From: Psittacicella melopsittaci
GTDB taxonomy: Bacteria; Pseudomonadota; Gammaproteobacteria; Enterobacterales; Psittacicellaceae
Assembly (NCBI RefSeq): GCF_003585925.1
Contig: NZ_NRJH01000023.1
Coordinates: 23,393-87,392 of the forward strand
Direction of reading: 5' to 3'
DNA: 64,000 nucleotides
Below the pieces are notes generated by a model. It saw only the letters and a list, made by a program, of their open reading frames with translations. It was not told where the DNA came from and made no database searches. Below are positions 36,743 through 47,473 of this stretch, one piece after another. Both the position numbers and the translations under genes were made by a program. How positions within the stretch are numbered: position 1 is the first letter of the stretch; the number at the start of each line of letters is the position of its first letter.

Positions 36743-37867
36743 TTAACCTTGTTTTGCTAACATGGATTTAAATTTTCTGAAAGCTATGACAATAAATACT
36801 GATCCTAATGCCAGAAGTTTAACTAAGTTCAACCACACATCAGATAAACTAGCATGACGATAAATAATATCAGCCATATAATCATTGAAAATAGTAGTTG
36901 GGAAAAATTGGCTAACCACATATGCTAAAGTAGGCATATTTTCTACTGGAGATAAAGCCCCAGAGAGCATATTTAACACAACATATACAGGGATACAAAT
37001 TAACGCAAATTGCGGTAAAGTTGGGGCTGCTACAGCCATAACTATTCCCAATGAAGATACTGAGAATAAAAATACAGCAGCTCCTAAAATGAAGAGAGGA
37101 ATTTGCGTTAGAGGATAAGGCACGCCTATGACTAATTTAATCATAATAATTAGCGATAGCGTAGCGGCTAAAAGTAATACTAAACTATTAGAAATAATTT
37201 TAGCGGTTGCTATTTCACTAGTATTTACAGGCATTACCAGTAAGTGTTCAATAGTTCCTCTTTCTTTTTCCCTAATAATTGCTGCTCCTACCAATAACAG
37301 AATCAGTAAGGTCATAAAGCCTGAAATCTGATTGGTTCCCATATACCAGCTACTGTAATAGTTAGGGTTATAGAGAACATTTATCTCAGGATCCAGAGGT
37401 AAAGATATATTTTGTTGCTTAAAGTAGCTTCTAATTTCGGAAGTAAAAATTTGATTAATATAGGACGAACCAACATTAGCTAAGGTCATAGAAGTAGCAT
37501 CAACTAAAACTTGAATCTTAGGATTTTGTTGTTTCAAATAATCAGCTTCAAAATTAGGCGGAAAAACTATAATAAATGTATAGTTTCCCTGATCCATGTT
37601 TTTGTCTATATCTTTATAGTTTATTTCTTCAACTTTTTTAAAACTAGGCTCTCTTAAACTATCTCGGAGTCTGTAAGTTAAACTTGATTTATCATAGTCA
37701 ACTACAGCTACTGCCCCATTTTTTATCTCGGTAGTTGGCATACTAGCAATTGAATATACAGCCATTGAGAATAAATAAACAATTAAGGCAATTAGAATAG
37801 GATCTGAAAACAGACTACGAAATTCTTTCATGGATAAGTAAAAGACATTTTTAAACCAGGTTTTCAT
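36743..37867 (-). CDS. yhhJ: ABC-2 type transport permease, YhhJ-like
   Basis: 374 residues, matching the E. coli YhhJ length. One N-terminal membrane segment (about 24-44), a large extracytoplasmic domain (AVAVVDYDKSSLTYRL...), and five more membrane segments at the C-terminus around IREKERGTIEHLLVMP, the usual ABC-2 permease motif. It partners the permease half of the RbbA-type protein encoded directly upstream (adjacent genes with no gap). It exports an unknown substrate. Confidence 0.9.
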   Translation of the reverse strand: MKTWFKNVFYLSMKEFRSLFSDPILIALIVYLFSMAVYSIASMPTTEIKNGAVAVVDYDKSSLTYRLRDSLREPSFKKVEEINYKDIDKNMDQGNYTFIIVFPPNFEADYLKQQNPKIQVLVDATSMTLANVGSSYINQIFTSEIRSYFKQQNISLPLDPEINVLYNPNYYSSWYMGTNQISGFMTLLILLLVGAAIIREKERGTIEHLLVMPVNTSEIATAKIISNSLVLLLAATLSLIIMIKLVIGVPYPLTQIPLFILGAAVFLFSVSSLGIVMAVAAPTLPQFALICIPVYVVLNMLSGALSPVENMPTLAYVVSQFFPTTIFNDYMADIIYRHASLSDVWLNLVKLLALGSVFIVIAFRKFKSMLAKQG

Positions 37868-40621
37868 TTACTTCTCCTGTTTTTTCAGTAAGATTGTCCC
37901 TAAGGTAATATAAACGATATAAATTGCGATTAACCCTAAATAATAAGGGATAAAGTTTATAAAGCCTAAACCTTTAGTAAATCCACCTAAACTTATCATC
38001 TGGAACCATGCCCCTGGCATTAAATGAGCAAAAAACTGTAATGCAGGTGCCAAAGTTGAAGTTGGAGTAATTATCCCTGAAAAGTTCATGGTAGGTACCA
38101 TGGCAATAATTGCCGTTAAAAATAAACCAGCTACTTGTGTTTTTACAAAGCTTGAAACTAATAAACCAAAGCCCGTAGATGCTATGGATACAAGTAAGCC
38201 CCCAAGAAGTAAGGCAAGTAGTGAACCTTTAACTGGTACCGAGAAAATAAATACTGCCGATAAGATTAATAGGACAAAACTAAAGAAAGATAAAACTACA
38301 TAAGGGATTTGTTTTCCCAGTAAAAATTGGAATTTGGAAGCTGGAGAACCATATAAGTTCATAATTGAACCTATTTCTTTTTCTCGCACTACCCCCACTG
38401 CCATCATAATCGCAGGAATTAAAATCATCGCTAACATAATAATTCCAGGACTTATAGCATTAACACTTTTGAAGTCTTGGTTGTAGACATAACGTTGCAC
38501 TATAGGTGAAATATTACTTAAATCTACTACCACTCCTTGCTCTTTGTAATAAGAAACAACAAACTCTTGTAAAATCGCTTGAGTAATATTTTTAGCATTT
38601 TCTCCTGAAGAAGGATAGGTACCATCAATAAATACTCCTACTCTTGGTTTATTGCCTTTAAGTAAATCCTCACCAAAATTAGTTGGAATTTCAATAATAA
38701 TTTTGGCTTGTCCTTTACGGAGCACTTCATTTACTTGTTCTGGAGATTGCAGACTTCCTTGATAATTAAAATAGTTAGACCCAGCAAATGCTTGTTCGAG
38801 TTCATAACTTAATGAACTCTTATCTTGATCGAGGACCATATATTTCATAGGTTTTATATCAAATGAAATACTTGATCCCATACATAAAAAGAGAATTAAT
38901 GAACCACATATAGCGAAAAATAAGCGAATTTTGTCACGAATAAGCTCTTTAGTCTCGCGTTTACTAAAGGCGTAAACTAAGGCTACCCATGCTCTTATTG
39001 GATTACTCTTGCCTTGTGGCTCTTCAAGGGTGATTTGGTTATTTAAAGCTTGAGCATCAACGGCATTATCTTTTTTCGGAATATTATCTAAAAGATATTC
39101 AATAAATGCTTGCTCTAAAGTATCACAGTTTTTGGCTTGTCGCAGTTCTTCTGGCGTACCTATAGCCAGTACTTTTCCTTTATCCATTAAAGATATACGA
39201 TCACATCTTGCTGCCTCATTCATAAAGTGAGTGGTAATGAAAATGGTAATCTTATCTTCACGGGATAATTTAATTAAATACTGCCAGAACATATCTCTGG
39301 CCGCAGGGTCAACCCCTGAAGTAGGCTCATCGAGAATTAGTACTTGCGGACTATGTAAACAAGCAACAGCAAGTTGGAGACGTTGCTTTATTCCCAGAGG
39401 TAAATCTGCAGGTTTTTCCTTAGCATACTCTTTTAAATCAAATTGTTTTAAAGAAGTTTCGATAAGGCTTTGCCATTGCTCTTTGGGTAAATCGAATAAT
39501 TTAGCATGTAAAAGAAGATTGTCTTCTACAGTTAACTCTTCGTATAAACTAAAAGATTGTGACATGTAACCTACATGTTTACGCGTTTCCATATCGGAAG
39601 CGTCAAGAACTTTGCCTAAAAGTTTAGCCGTACCCTCGGTTGGCTCTAAAAGTCCAGTTAACATTTTCATAGTTGTAGATTTACCACAACCATTCGAACC
39701 TAAAAAGCCAAAAATTTCACCGCGTGGAATAGAAAAGCTAACATGATCTACCGAAGTAAAGTTACCAAATTTTTTGGTTAAATCATGCGCTTCAATTACA
39801 GGAGGCTCGTTGGGATCTACTTCAAATGGACTTATAGAAAAGCCACCTACAGCTCCGCGCTTTTCAGGAGGGAGTAACTTAATGTAAGCATCCTCGAGGT
39901 TATCACTTTGCGTTTGTTTTAGAACATTTTGCGTTAAGTCATTGGCAATTACTAAACCATCATCCATAGCCAGTAAATATTCAAATTGTTCAGCTTCATC
40001 TATATAAGCTGTGGCTACAATTACGGTCATGCTATTGCCACTTTCAGCTCGCAGAGAATTTACTAATTCCCAGAATTGGCGACGAGATAAAGGGTCTACC
40101 CCTGTAGTCGGTTCATCAAGAATTAAAAGTTTTGGATCATGAATTAAAGCACAACAGAGGCTAAGTTTTTGTTTCATCCCTCCAGATAATTTACCTGCAG
40201 GACGATCACGAAAGGGAGCTAAGCCTGTAGCTTCTAATAAACGTGAGATTCTTGCTTCTTGCTCACTTTTATTCAGACCAAAGAGATTAGCATGAAACTC
40301 TATATTCTCGTTAATTGTCAGAGTTGGATAAAGATTTTTCCCTAACCCCTGAGGCATAAAAGCTATTTCATGGGCTAAAATATCTCGCTCAGCTTTTATC
40401 TTAATGTCACGTCCTAATACCTCAAGCGAACCTTGCTGAATAATCTTAACACCAGCAATTAATGATAATAAAGTGGATTTTCCCACCCCATCAGGTCCAA
40501 TAAGACCTATGGTTTTACCTAAAGGAATATTCAGATTTATACCTTTAATTGCATGATTATCTTTATAGAAATGTTCTAGATTTTTTACACTAACGGCGTA
40601 TTCTAGATTATTTGTATCCAT
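37868..40621 (-). CDS. rbbA: RbbA-like fused double ABC ATPase and permease
   Basis: 917 residues, close to E. coli RbbA (911). Two ABC ATPase domains in tandem: the first has Walker A GPDGVGKSTLL, signature KLSGGMKQKL and Walker B LLILDEPTTGVDP; the second has GSNGCGKSTTM, a degenerate signature LPLGIKQRL and LILDEPTSGVDP. The last 370 residues are an ABC-2 permease with a large extracytoplasmic domain, containing VVREKEIGSIMNLYGSP. E. coli RbbA was described as a ribosome-associated ATPase, but the gene context here (fusion protein, YhhJ, outer membrane factor) points to export. Both ATP sites look active. Confidence 0.93.
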   Translation of the reverse strand: MDTNNLEYAVSVKNLEHFYKDNHAIKGINLNIPLGKTIGLIGPDGVGKSTLLSLIAGVKIIQQGSLEVLGRDIKIKAERDILAHEIAFMPQGLGKNLYPTLTINENIEFHANLFGLNKSEQEARISRLLEATGLAPFRDRPAGKLSGGMKQKLSLCCALIHDPKLLILDEPTTGVDPLSRRQFWELVNSLRAESGNSMTVIVATAYIDEAEQFEYLLAMDDGLVIANDLTQNVLKQTQSDNLEDAYIKLLPPEKRGAVGGFSISPFEVDPNEPPVIEAHDLTKKFGNFTSVDHVSFSIPRGEIFGFLGSNGCGKSTTMKMLTGLLEPTEGTAKLLGKVLDASDMETRKHVGYMSQSFSLYEELTVEDNLLLHAKLFDLPKEQWQSLIETSLKQFDLKEYAKEKPADLPLGIKQRLQLAVACLHSPQVLILDEPTSGVDPAARDMFWQYLIKLSREDKITIFITTHFMNEAARCDRISLMDKGKVLAIGTPEELRQAKNCDTLEQAFIEYLLDNIPKKDNAVDAQALNNQITLEEPQGKSNPIRAWVALVYAFSKRETKELIRDKIRLFFAICGSLILFLCMGSSISFDIKPMKYMVLDQDKSSLSYELEQAFAGSNYFNYQGSLQSPEQVNEVLRKGQAKIIIEIPTNFGEDLLKGNKPRVGVFIDGTYPSSGENAKNITQAILQEFVVSYYKEQGVVVDLSNISPIVQRYVYNQDFKSVNAISPGIIMLAMILIPAIMMAVGVVREKEIGSIMNLYGSPASKFQFLLGKQIPYVVLSFFSFVLLILSAVFIFSVPVKGSLLALLLGGLLVSIASTGFGLLVSSFVKTQVAGLFLTAIIAMVPTMNFSGIITPTSTLAPALQFFAHLMPGAWFQMISLGGFTKGLGFINFIPYYLGLIAIYIVYITLGTILLKKQEK

Positions 40622-40632
40622 AATTTCTATCT

Positions 40633-41607
40633 TTATTCAGGTAATTTTACTTTTAATGCACTAGGCCATGTATTTTGCCCATTGAGGATTACATATCCCA
40701 TAGTCGTCATTCCATTACGGAAATAGTTTTTATATTTAAGAGCTACATCTTGATCTACTTGCAGTTTTACTTTAAAAACTAGCTTAGTTCTTTCTTCAGT
40801 AGTTTCTACACTTTTAGGAGTAAATTGCGCTGAGCTATCAATATAAGTTACTTTAGCAGGGAATACAGCATCTACTCCGTCAATAACTACCCGAGCTTGG
40901 TTACCTAAAGAAAGTTGGTTAACTTGGTCTGTAGTTAAGAAAACATTTACATAAACATCTGAAGGATCTAGGATACTAACTACACGAGATCCCGAACCTA
41001 TTACCATCCCAGCATTTACGAGCTTATATTCTACGCGTCCAGCAATTGGTGCTTTAATCGCAAGATCACCTAAAGCACTATTAGCTGAATCTAATTGAGC
41101 TTGAGCTTGAGCAATACGAGCTTGGGCTACCTCTACAGCAGCATTTGCTGCCTCAAAATCGGCTTTTGCAGAAGTATACTTAGCTTCGCGTTGTTTAAAT
41201 TCGGTAAGAGAAATTAAATTTTGTCGACGTAAGCGACTAGCATTATCATAGTCAAGTTTTGCGATATCTAAAGCTTGTTGAGCTGATACAACCTGACTTT
41301 TACTTGCTTGCAGATTTTGTTGAGCACTCGCTAGTACTGCATTAGCTTCTTCAACTTTTGCTGTTGCTTGTGCACTATCAACTTTAACTAGAACTTGATC
41401 AGCATTTACTTGCTCACCTTCGCTTACTAATACTGAATCAACTCTACCTGCATATAGACTTGCTATATCGTAACGCTCTACGGTTACACGACTATTTGAT
41501 GAAGCTATATAGTCAGGTAAACTTGTTTCTTTTTGATAAATATATGTTCCTCCAGCAACTACTAGAGCTGCGGCAACTATAACAGTAGCAATTAAAGTCT
41601 TTTTCAT
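40633..41607 (-). CDS. yhiI: HlyD-type membrane fusion protein, YhiI-like
   Basis: 324 residues. One N-terminal membrane segment (about 5-24), a split biotinyl-lipoyl-like domain (YAGRVDSVLVSEGEQV and later IKAPIAGRVEYKLVNAG) around a long alpha-helical hairpin rich in Ala, Gln and Lys, and a beta-barrel domain. It bridges the inner-membrane ABC transporter and the outer membrane channel. First gene of the operon, 11 bases before rbbA. A TATAAT on the minus strand at 41643-41648 is a possible -10 for the operon, without a clear -35. Confidence 0.9.
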   Translation of the reverse strand: MKKTLIATVIVAAALVVAGGTYIYQKETSLPDYIASSNSRVTVERYDIASLYAGRVDSVLVSEGEQVNADQVLVKVDSAQATAKVEEANAVLASAQQNLQASKSQVVSAQQALDIAKLDYDNASRLRRQNLISLTEFKQREAKYTSAKADFEAANAAVEVAQARIAQAQAQLDSANSALGDLAIKAPIAGRVEYKLVNAGMVIGSGSRVVSILDPSDVYVNVFLTTDQVNQLSLGNQARVVIDGVDAVFPAKVTYIDSSAQFTPKSVETTEERTKLVFKVKLQVDQDVALKYKNYFRNGMTTMGYVILNGQNTWPSALKVKLPE

Positions 41608-42285
41608 AAATAGATAAAATAAATTAAACTAACTTTAAAAATATTATAGTTCTGAGACTGGAAAAAAAACACCAACAGAGGCTTAACTAAGTGAACACTT
41701 ATTTATACATTTTAAAGCCATTTGTATGTTTATCTATCTTTTTTGTTTAAAAATTGTCTAAGAAGAAATATTTAAATTTCCTTAGTTTTAGGCAATAACT
41801 TATAGTTTTACTCATAAATTAACTAAATTTTGCGAGAACTGTTAGATTGTTTTTTAAGATAGAGGGATAATTTTTGCCTTGACTGCTTAAGTTAAATTTA
41901 GGTTGGGCTAGTTAAGTGAAATTTTTGTTGCCAAGGTAAGTGATATTTTGATTAGATATCTAATTTAATTTTGTTGCATGGCTAATTTAATTTTGTTGCT
42001 TAGTTAATTAAGTTGCCTAGTTAAATTAAATACTTAATAGGTAAACTTAATAGGTTATTAGTTAATTTGTTTTAGCTTTTTCCCCCTCATAACTTGGTTT
42101 TCCTTGCGGTTTATTTTTTTTCTTGGTATTTTTTTTAATTTATTTTTTTATTTTTATAGTTAGATGCAAGCAAAGAGAGAAAAATATAGCTAAAAAAGCC
42201 ATTTTTTAGGAAAAATAAACCTAAATTATTTACGCTAAAAAACAGCTACTTAAGAAAATTTTTAAAAATATTTTCACCAAACCCC
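41608..42285. other. Long gene-free AT-rich region with short imperfect repeats
   Basis: No coding sequence was supported on either strand. The first 50 bases should hold the export operon promoter (minus strand). From about 41905 to 42060 there are repeated words: an 18-base unit CTAATTTAATTTTGTTGC occurs exactly at 41960-41977 and 41982-41999, with degenerate relatives before (near 41907-41932) and after (near 42001-42017). CTTAATAGGT is repeated at 42033-42042 and 42046-42055. Long T and A runs follow. Confidence 0.6.
41960..41999. repeat. Direct repeat of 18 bases
   Basis: Two exact copies of CTAATTTAATTTTGTTGC, 41960-41977 and 41982-41999, period 22, within a longer run of weaker copies. 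Confidence 0.8.
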
Positions 42286-42314
42286 TTGCATTAAGAAGTT
42301 TATTCACATATAAT
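42286..42314 (+). promoter_or_regulatory. Promoter of the initiator tRNA and rimP-nusA-infB operon
   Basis: TTGCAT (42286-42291), a 17-base spacer and TATAAT (42309-42314). The bases after the -10 (GACAGCG) are GC-rich, as in promoters under stringent control. The same -35, spacer and -10 occur at the rplN operon. Confidence 0.8.
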
Positions 42315-42406
42315 AGACAGCGTTGAGGAAAGACAAGAAAGAAAAAAAAGAAATAAGAATTACTTCTTCTTTTAAATTTTCTTGTGCATCGCCAGCAAGG
42401 TTTTGC

Positions 42407-42483
<77 letters not shown>

Positions 42484-42490
42484 ATTTTCT

Positions 42491-42519
42491 CAAAAGGATA
42501 TTCGAAAAAATTCCTTTTG
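42491..42519 (+). other. Hairpin downstream of tRNA-fMet
   Basis: 8-bp stem CAAAAGGA / TCCTTTTG with a 13-base loop, 7 bases after the tRNA CCA. It may guide 3' processing. Confidence 0.5.
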
Positions 42520-42532
42520 AAATCTATTTTTC

Positions 42533-42563
42533 AAAAGGGCAGCTTGAAAAAGCTGCCCTTTTT
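42533..42563 (+). terminator. Strong terminator between tRNA-fMet and rimP
   Basis: Perfect 13-bp stem AAAAGGGCAGCTT / AAGCTGCCCTTTT with a GAAA loop and five Ts. Some read-through must occur unless rimP has its own promoter; none was seen in the 43 bases that follow. Confidence 0.92.
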
Positions 42564-42606
42564 GCTTGATTTAAAATATTTTACAAATCTTATTTATCAC
42601 AAGTTT

Positions 42607-43149
42607 ATGGCATCTATTCAAGATAGAATTAAAGAAATGATCAAACCTACAGTAGAAAGCTTAGGTTATGATTTATGGGGGGTAGAGTACATTAAAGGTA
42701 AACACCCTACCCTATTAGTATTTATTGATAAAGAAGGCGGAATTGTTATTGAAGACTGTGAAATAGCTTCAGATGCAATTAGCCCACTTCTTGATGTGGA
42801 AGATCCAATTGAAAGTGAATATGACTTAGAAGTTTCTTCACCTGGTTTAGATCGTCCACTATTTACACTTGAGCAATTTGCTAAATATATTGATCAACCT
42901 GTAGTGGTTCATTTACGTATGGCACAACAAAGTCGCCGTAAATTTACTGGGAAAATCGTAGAAGTTAGTGACAATATTGTTAAAATCGATACTTCTTACG
43001 TAAAACCAAAACCTGGTAAAAAAGTAAAACCTGGAAAAGCACTAGCAAAAAACAAAGCTAAAACTAATGAAGATCAGGATCCAATTGTTGAAATTATGTT
43101 TAGTAACATTCTTAAAGCAAATCTTGATCCCGTAATCGATCTCTTTTAA
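42607..43149 (+). CDS. rimP: Ribosome maturation factor RimP
   Basis: 180 residues from ATG 42607; longer frames reach back through the tRNA and are not genes. Family segments GYDLWGVEYI, IEDCEIAS, DVEDPIESEYDLEVSSPGLDRPL and a C-terminal SH3-like domain. Needed for 30S subunit assembly. E. coli RimP has 150 residues; the extra stretch is a Lys/Pro-rich basic loop in the C-terminal domain (YVKPKPGKKVKPGKALAKNK, split by positions 138-157), probably an rRNA-binding extension. nusA follows after 32 bases. Confidence 0.93.
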   Translation: MASIQDRIKEMIKPTVESLGYDLWGVEYIKGKHPTLLVFIDKEGGIVIEDCEIASDAISPLLDVEDPIESEYDLEVSSPGLDRPLFTLEQFAKYIDQPVVVHLRMAQQSRRKFTGKIVEVSDNIVKIDTSYVKPKPGKKVKPGKALAKNKAKTNEDQDPIVEIMFSNILKANLDPVIDLF

Positions 43150-43181
43150 TTAACCCAAGACAAGTATTTTAGGACAGTTCT

Positions 43182-44759
43182 ATGTCAGATAATAAAGAAT
43201 TAGAATTAATTAAATGGGCTAAAACTATTGCCGAAAATCGTGATATTAGCTTTGAAAAAATCTTAGAAGCTATTGAAGAAGGTTTAGCAATTTCAGTACG
43301 TCGTAAATATGACGGTGAACGTGCTTTTCGTATTCAATTAGATCCTGAAACAGGTAAAGCAACAGTTTACCGTTTATGGAAAGTAGTTGAAGATGTAAAT
43401 GTTCCTACTCGTGAAATCAGCTTAGAAGCAGCTCTATTCGAAAACCCAAATATTAAAGTTGGCGACTACATCGAAGATATTGACGAAGATGAAGAAATTA
43501 CTTTAGACCGTATTGGTTATAACACCTTCCGTCAAATCATGACAACTAAAGTACGTAGTCTAGAAAATGAGAAAATCATTAGCTCTTACGAAAAATACCT
43601 TGGTAGAATTGTAAGAGGACGTGTACGTCAATCTAAAGGTAACACTGTAGTATTATCTTTCCCTGAATTAAAAACAACTTACGAATCTCGTAACCCTCTT
43701 TTTGTAGGGGAAGACAATGAACCAAATTACGTAGAAGGTATTTTACGTCGTGATGGTTTAATCCCAGGGGAAAAATTCAGAAACAACCAAGAAGTATCAG
43801 CTTTACTTGTTGCTTTAGAATCAGGTGATCCTAATAAACAACAAATGGTACTTTCACGTACATCTCCAGACTTTTTACACCAATTACTTAGAAGAGAAGT
43901 ACCAGAAATTGTAAATGGTATTATCGATGTAGTTGATATTGTTCGTGAGCCAGGTTTACGTGCTAAAGTAGTAGTAAGAAGTGCTGACAAACGCCTAGAT
44001 ATTATCGGTGCTTGTGTAGGTATTCGTTCTACTCGTATTAACCCAATTTCACGTGAATTACGTAATGAAAAAATTGATATCATTCCGTTTGATCGTGACT
44101 TTGTTACTTATGTACGTAATGTTTTATCTTTAGACCCATCAATTGAAGCTCAAATTATTATTGATGACAAAGCTAAAATGATCTCAGTAGCAGTTGAAAA
44201 AGAGTATCTTGCAACTACTATTGGACAAAAAGGGGTTAACGTACGTTTAGCAAATCAAATTCTAGATTGGAAAATCCATGTTTACGATATAGAAACATTT
44301 GCTAAAGAAAAAGAAGAGGAAGATTTAAAATACATCGAAGCTTTCGAAAAAGCTCTAGACATTAACGCTGAAACTGCTCGCTTCCTAATTGAACAAGGGT
44401 TCAAACACATTGAAGAACTAGCGGCAGCAAGTGAAGAAGAGCTTGAAGAATTCTTCGAAAAAGAAGATGCCCAACTTCTAAAAAATCTTGCAAGTGCAGC
44501 TGTAGCAGATTTATTAAATCAACAGCAGCAACAAATTGAAGAAGCTAATTTAGATCCACGCTTAAAAGATCTTGAGCACATGAACAATGACATTCTTATT
44601 CAATTAATTGCTCATGACATTAGAACTCTAGAAGATCTAGCGGATCTAGCTACAGACGAACTAACTTCATACATTAATATGAGCGAAACTGTTGCAAATT
44701 CATTAATTATGCAAGCTCGTCAAATCGTATGGTTCAATGAAGAGGAGACTGAAGCATAA
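43182..44759 (+). CDS. nusA: Transcription elongation and termination factor NusA
   Basis: 525 residues (E. coli 495). N-terminal RNA polymerase-binding domain, S1 domain ([20 protein letters not shown]), two KH domains ([28 protein letters not shown]), and two C-terminal helical acidic repeats as in Gammaproteobacteria ([17 protein letters not shown] and [18 protein letters not shown]). It controls pausing, termination and antitermination. An AGGACAG site precedes its ATG and its stop overlaps the infB start (TAATG). Confidence 0.97.
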   Translation: MSDNKELELIKWAKTIAENRDISFEKILEAIEEGLAISVRRKYDGERAFRIQLDPETGKATVYRLWKVVEDVNVPTREISLEAALFENPNIKVGDYIEDIDEDEEITLDRIGYNTFRQIMTTKVRSLENEKIISSYEKYLGRIVRGRVRQSKGNTVVLSFPELKTTYESRNPLFVGEDNEPNYVEGILRRDGLIPGEKFRNNQEVSALLVALESGDPNKQQMVLSRTSPDFLHQLLRREVPEIVNGIIDVVDIVREPGLRAKVVVRSADKRLDIIGACVGIRSTRINPISRELRNEKIDIIPFDRDFVTYVRNVLSLDPSIEAQIIIDDKAKMISVAVEKEYLATTIGQKGVNVRLANQILDWKIHVYDIETFAKEKEEEDLKYIEAFEKALDINAETARFLIEQGFKHIEELAAASEEELEEFFEKEDAQLLKNLASAAVADLLNQQQQQIEEANLDPRLKDLEHMNNDILIQLIAHDIRTLEDLADLATDELTSYINMSETVANSLIMQARQIVWFNEEETEA

Positions 44760-47032
44760 TGACTAAAACAGATATTAAGCCAAAAAAACGCAATGCTGAA
44801 AATGTTCAACATCGTAAAGATCGTAGCGTTTCACCAGAACAAATGGCATTATTAGAACAGCAAGCAAACGAAGCTAAAGCTGAAAAACAACGCCAAAAAC
44901 GTCGTGAAGAAGAAAAACAAGCGCAATTAGATCGTGAAGAACGTGAAGAACAAGCAAGAATTGCTAAATTAGAGCAAACTGCTAAAGAAAACTTAGAGCG
45001 TCAAGAACGTCTCCAACGTCAAAAAAGCGAAGATCGTCAAAATCGTAAAAACGACAACAATCGTAATAAAAACAAAAAAGGCAAGGGTAACAATAACTTT
45101 AGCCAAGATAATGACGACAATAACGCAAACTATTCAAAATACTCTTCTAAATTTGCTCAAGACGCCGAAGCTGAAGAAGATCGTCGTTCGAGCAAAGCAA
45201 GCAAACGCCGTCAAAAAGGAGCTAAGAGCAAGTTAAAACAAAGCTTTAATAAACCTGCTGCTCCTGTAGTACGTGATGTGGTAATTGGTGAAACTATTAC
45301 TGTTTCTGAATTATCTAACCGTATGGCGGTTAAAGCTGCTGACGTAATTAAATTCTTTATGAAAATGGGTGAAATGGTTACAATTAACCAAGTTCTTCCA
45401 CAAGAAACTGCGGCTTTTGCAGCCGAAGAAATGGGTCATAAAGTAATTTTACGTAATGACAATGATTTAGAACAAGAATTATTAAACGAGTCTAATGAAA
45501 ACCAACAACAAGGTAAACAAATTACTCGTGCTCCTGTTGTAACTATCATGGGTCACGTTGACCATGGTAAAACTTCATTACTTGACTATATCCGTAAAAC
45601 TCGTGTTGCTTCAGGTGAAGCAGGTGGGATTACGCAACATATCGGTGCTTACCACGTAACTCTACCTTCAGGGCGTGAAATTACTTTCTTAGATACACCT
45701 GGACACGCAGCATTTACAAACATGCGTGCTCGTGGTGCTAAAGCAACAGATATAGTTGTTCTCGTTGTAGCTGCCGATGATGGCGTGATGCCACAAACAG
45801 TTGAAGCGATTCAACACGCAAGAGCAGCTAAAGTGCCAATTATTGTTGCGGTAAACAAAATCGATAAACCAGAAGCTAATCCAGAACGTGTACGTAATGA
45901 ATTATTACAACACGGTGTTATCTCTGAAGAGCTAGGTGGTGACGAGATCTTTGTTAATGTTTCAGCAAAAACAGGGCAAAACGTTGATGAACTTCTAGAA
46001 ACTATTGCTTTACAAGCTGAAGTACTTGAGTTAAAAGCAACTAAAGATGTTTTAGCTTCAGGGGTGGTAATCGAATCATTCCTAGACAAGGGTCGTGGTC
46101 CAGTTGCTACCGTATTAGTACAAAACGGTACTTTACACAGAGGCGACGTAGTTCTTTGTGGTCTTGAATATGGTAAAGTACGTGCAATGCGTAACGAACT
46201 TGGGAAAAATGTAGAATCTGCAGGTCCATCTATTCCTGTTGAGATTCTCGGTCTATCAGGCGTTCCAAGTGCCGGTGACGAAGTAACTGTAGTTACTGAC
46301 GAACGTAAAGCACGTGAAGTTTCTAACTACCGTCAAGGTAAATTCAAAGAAATTAAACTAGCTCGTCAACAAAAAGCTAAATTAGAAAACCTCTTTGCTA
46401 ATAGCGAAGATAATAAAGCTAGCGAACTTAACATTGTTCTTAAAGCCGATGTACAAGGTTCGGTAGAAGCTATTTCTGATGCTTTACATAAACTTTCAAC
46501 TGATGAAGTTAAAGTTAATATTATTGCTTCAGGTGTAGGTGGTATCTCTGAAACAGATGCAACTCTTGCTCTTGCTTCACAAGCTATTATTATCGGTTTC
46601 AATGTGCGTGCTGACGCAGCCGCTCGTAGTGTAATTGAGCGTGAACACATTGACTTACGTTATTACAGCATTATCTATGATCTAATTAACGAAGTTAAAG
46701 CTGCTATGTCAGGTCTATTAGAACCTGAATATAAACAACAAATTACAGGTATTGCTGAAGTACGTGATGTCTTCCGTGCACCTAAATACGGCCAAATTGC
46801 TGGTTGTATGGTAACCGAAGGGGTAATTAAACGTAATAACCCAATTCGTGTTCTTCGTGATAACGTAGTAATTTATGAAGGTCAACTTGAATCTTTACGT
46901 CGTTTCAAAGATGACGTATCAGAAGTACGTGCTGGTACCGAATGTGGTATCGGGGTACGTAACTACAACGATGTACGTGTAGGTGACCAAATCGAAGTTT
47001 ACGAAGAAGTTCGTATTGAACGTCAAATTTAA
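44759..47032 (+). CDS. infB: Translation initiation factor IF-2
   Basis: 757 residues against 890 in E. coli. N-terminal part is a long charged, Glu/Arg/Gln-rich region (about 1-165) with an [11 protein letters not shown] tract, then the IF2 N domain ([20 protein letters not shown]), the GTPase domain with GHVDHGKTS (K271), DTPGHAAF and NKIDKPEA, and C-terminal domains that bind the initiator tRNA. It delivers fMet-tRNA to the 30S subunit; notably the initiator tRNA gene lies in the same cluster. It overlaps nusA by one base. Confidence 0.97.
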   Translation: MTKTDIKPKKRNAENVQHRKDRSVSPEQMALLEQQANEAKAEKQRQKRREEEKQAQLDREEREEQARIAKLEQTAKENLERQERLQRQKSEDRQNRKNDNNRNKNKKGKGNNNFSQDNDDNNANYSKYSSKFAQDAEAEEDRRSSKASKRRQKGAKSKLKQSFNKPAAPVVRDVVIGETITVSELSNRMAVKAADVIKFFMKMGEMVTINQVLPQETAAFAAEEMGHKVILRNDNDLEQELLNESNENQQQGKQITRAPVVTIMGHVDHGKTSLLDYIRKTRVASGEAGGITQHIGAYHVTLPSGREITFLDTPGHAAFTNMRARGAKATDIVVLVVAADDGVMPQTVEAIQHARAAKVPIIVAVNKIDKPEANPERVRNELLQHGVISEELGGDEIFVNVSAKTGQNVDELLETIALQAEVLELKATKDVLASGVVIESFLDKGRGPVATVLVQNGTLHRGDVVLCGLEYGKVRAMRNELGKNVESAGPSIPVEILGLSGVPSAGDEVTVVTDERKAREVSNYRQGKFKEIKLARQQKAKLENLFANSEDNKASELNIVLKADVQGSVEAISDALHKLSTDEVKVNIIASGVGGISETDATLALASQAIIIGFNVRADAAARSVIEREHIDLRYYSIIYDLINEVKAAMSGLLEPEYKQQITGIAEVRDVFRAPKYGQIAGCMVTEGVIKRNNPIRVLRDNVVIYEGQLESLRRFKDDVSEVRAGTECGIGVRNYNDVRVGDQIEVYEEVRIERQI

Positions 47033-47052
47033 TAGCATGCTTAAATAAAAGA

Positions 47053-47090
47053 AACCTAGTAACAGTAGCATGTTACTAGGTTCTTTTTTT
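47053..47090 (+). terminator. Terminator between infB and rbfA
   Basis: Perfect 12-bp stem AACCTAGTAACA / TGTTACTAGGTT with a 6-base loop and a run of seven Ts, so rbfA may depend on read-through or another promoter. Confidence 0.92.
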
Positions 47091-47112
47091 CCACGAGGAA
47101 ATTATATTTTTT

Positions 47113-47472
47113 ATGGTTAAAGCTTTCAAACGTTCAGATCGCGTTGCGTCTGAATTAAAACGTCAACTTTCAATCATTTTACAAAAAGAAGTTAATACAC
47201 GTGACCTTGGCATGGTAGTTGTAACTGACTTACAAATTAGCCCAGATTTAATATATGCTAAGGCGTTTGTTTCATTTTTAACTACGGCACAAGCAAACGA
47301 ATTAACTCCACAAGAAAAGATTGCGAGTTTAACAAAACAAGTACCTTATATTCGTAGTTTAATTGCTAAAGCTGTTAAATTACGTGTTGTACCTGAAATT
47401 AAATTTATCTACGATGATAGCGCAGATAAATATGATCAAATCAACCAAGTATTAAACTCAATTAAAAAATAG
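47113..47472 (+). CDS. rbfA: 30S ribosome-binding factor RbfA
   Basis: 119 residues (E. coli 133). KH-like protein: RSDRVASELKRQLSIILQKEV, VTDLQISPDLIYAKAFVSF and PEIKFIYDDSADKYDQIN are all typical. It acts in late 30S maturation and cold adaptation. A GAGG lies about 15 bases before the ATG, rather far. truB follows after one base. Confidence 0.95.
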   Translation: MVKAFKRSDRVASELKRQLSIILQKEVNTRDLGMVVVTDLQISPDLIYAKAFVSFLTTAQANELTPQEKIASLTKQVPYIRSLIAKAVKLRVVPEIKFIYDDSADKYDQINQVLNSIKK

Positions 47473-47473
47473 C

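Noticed and set aside
41905..42060. CRISPR array
   Set aside because: Repeat units are degenerate, only two copies are exact, spacing is about 4 bases and no cas genes are nearby.
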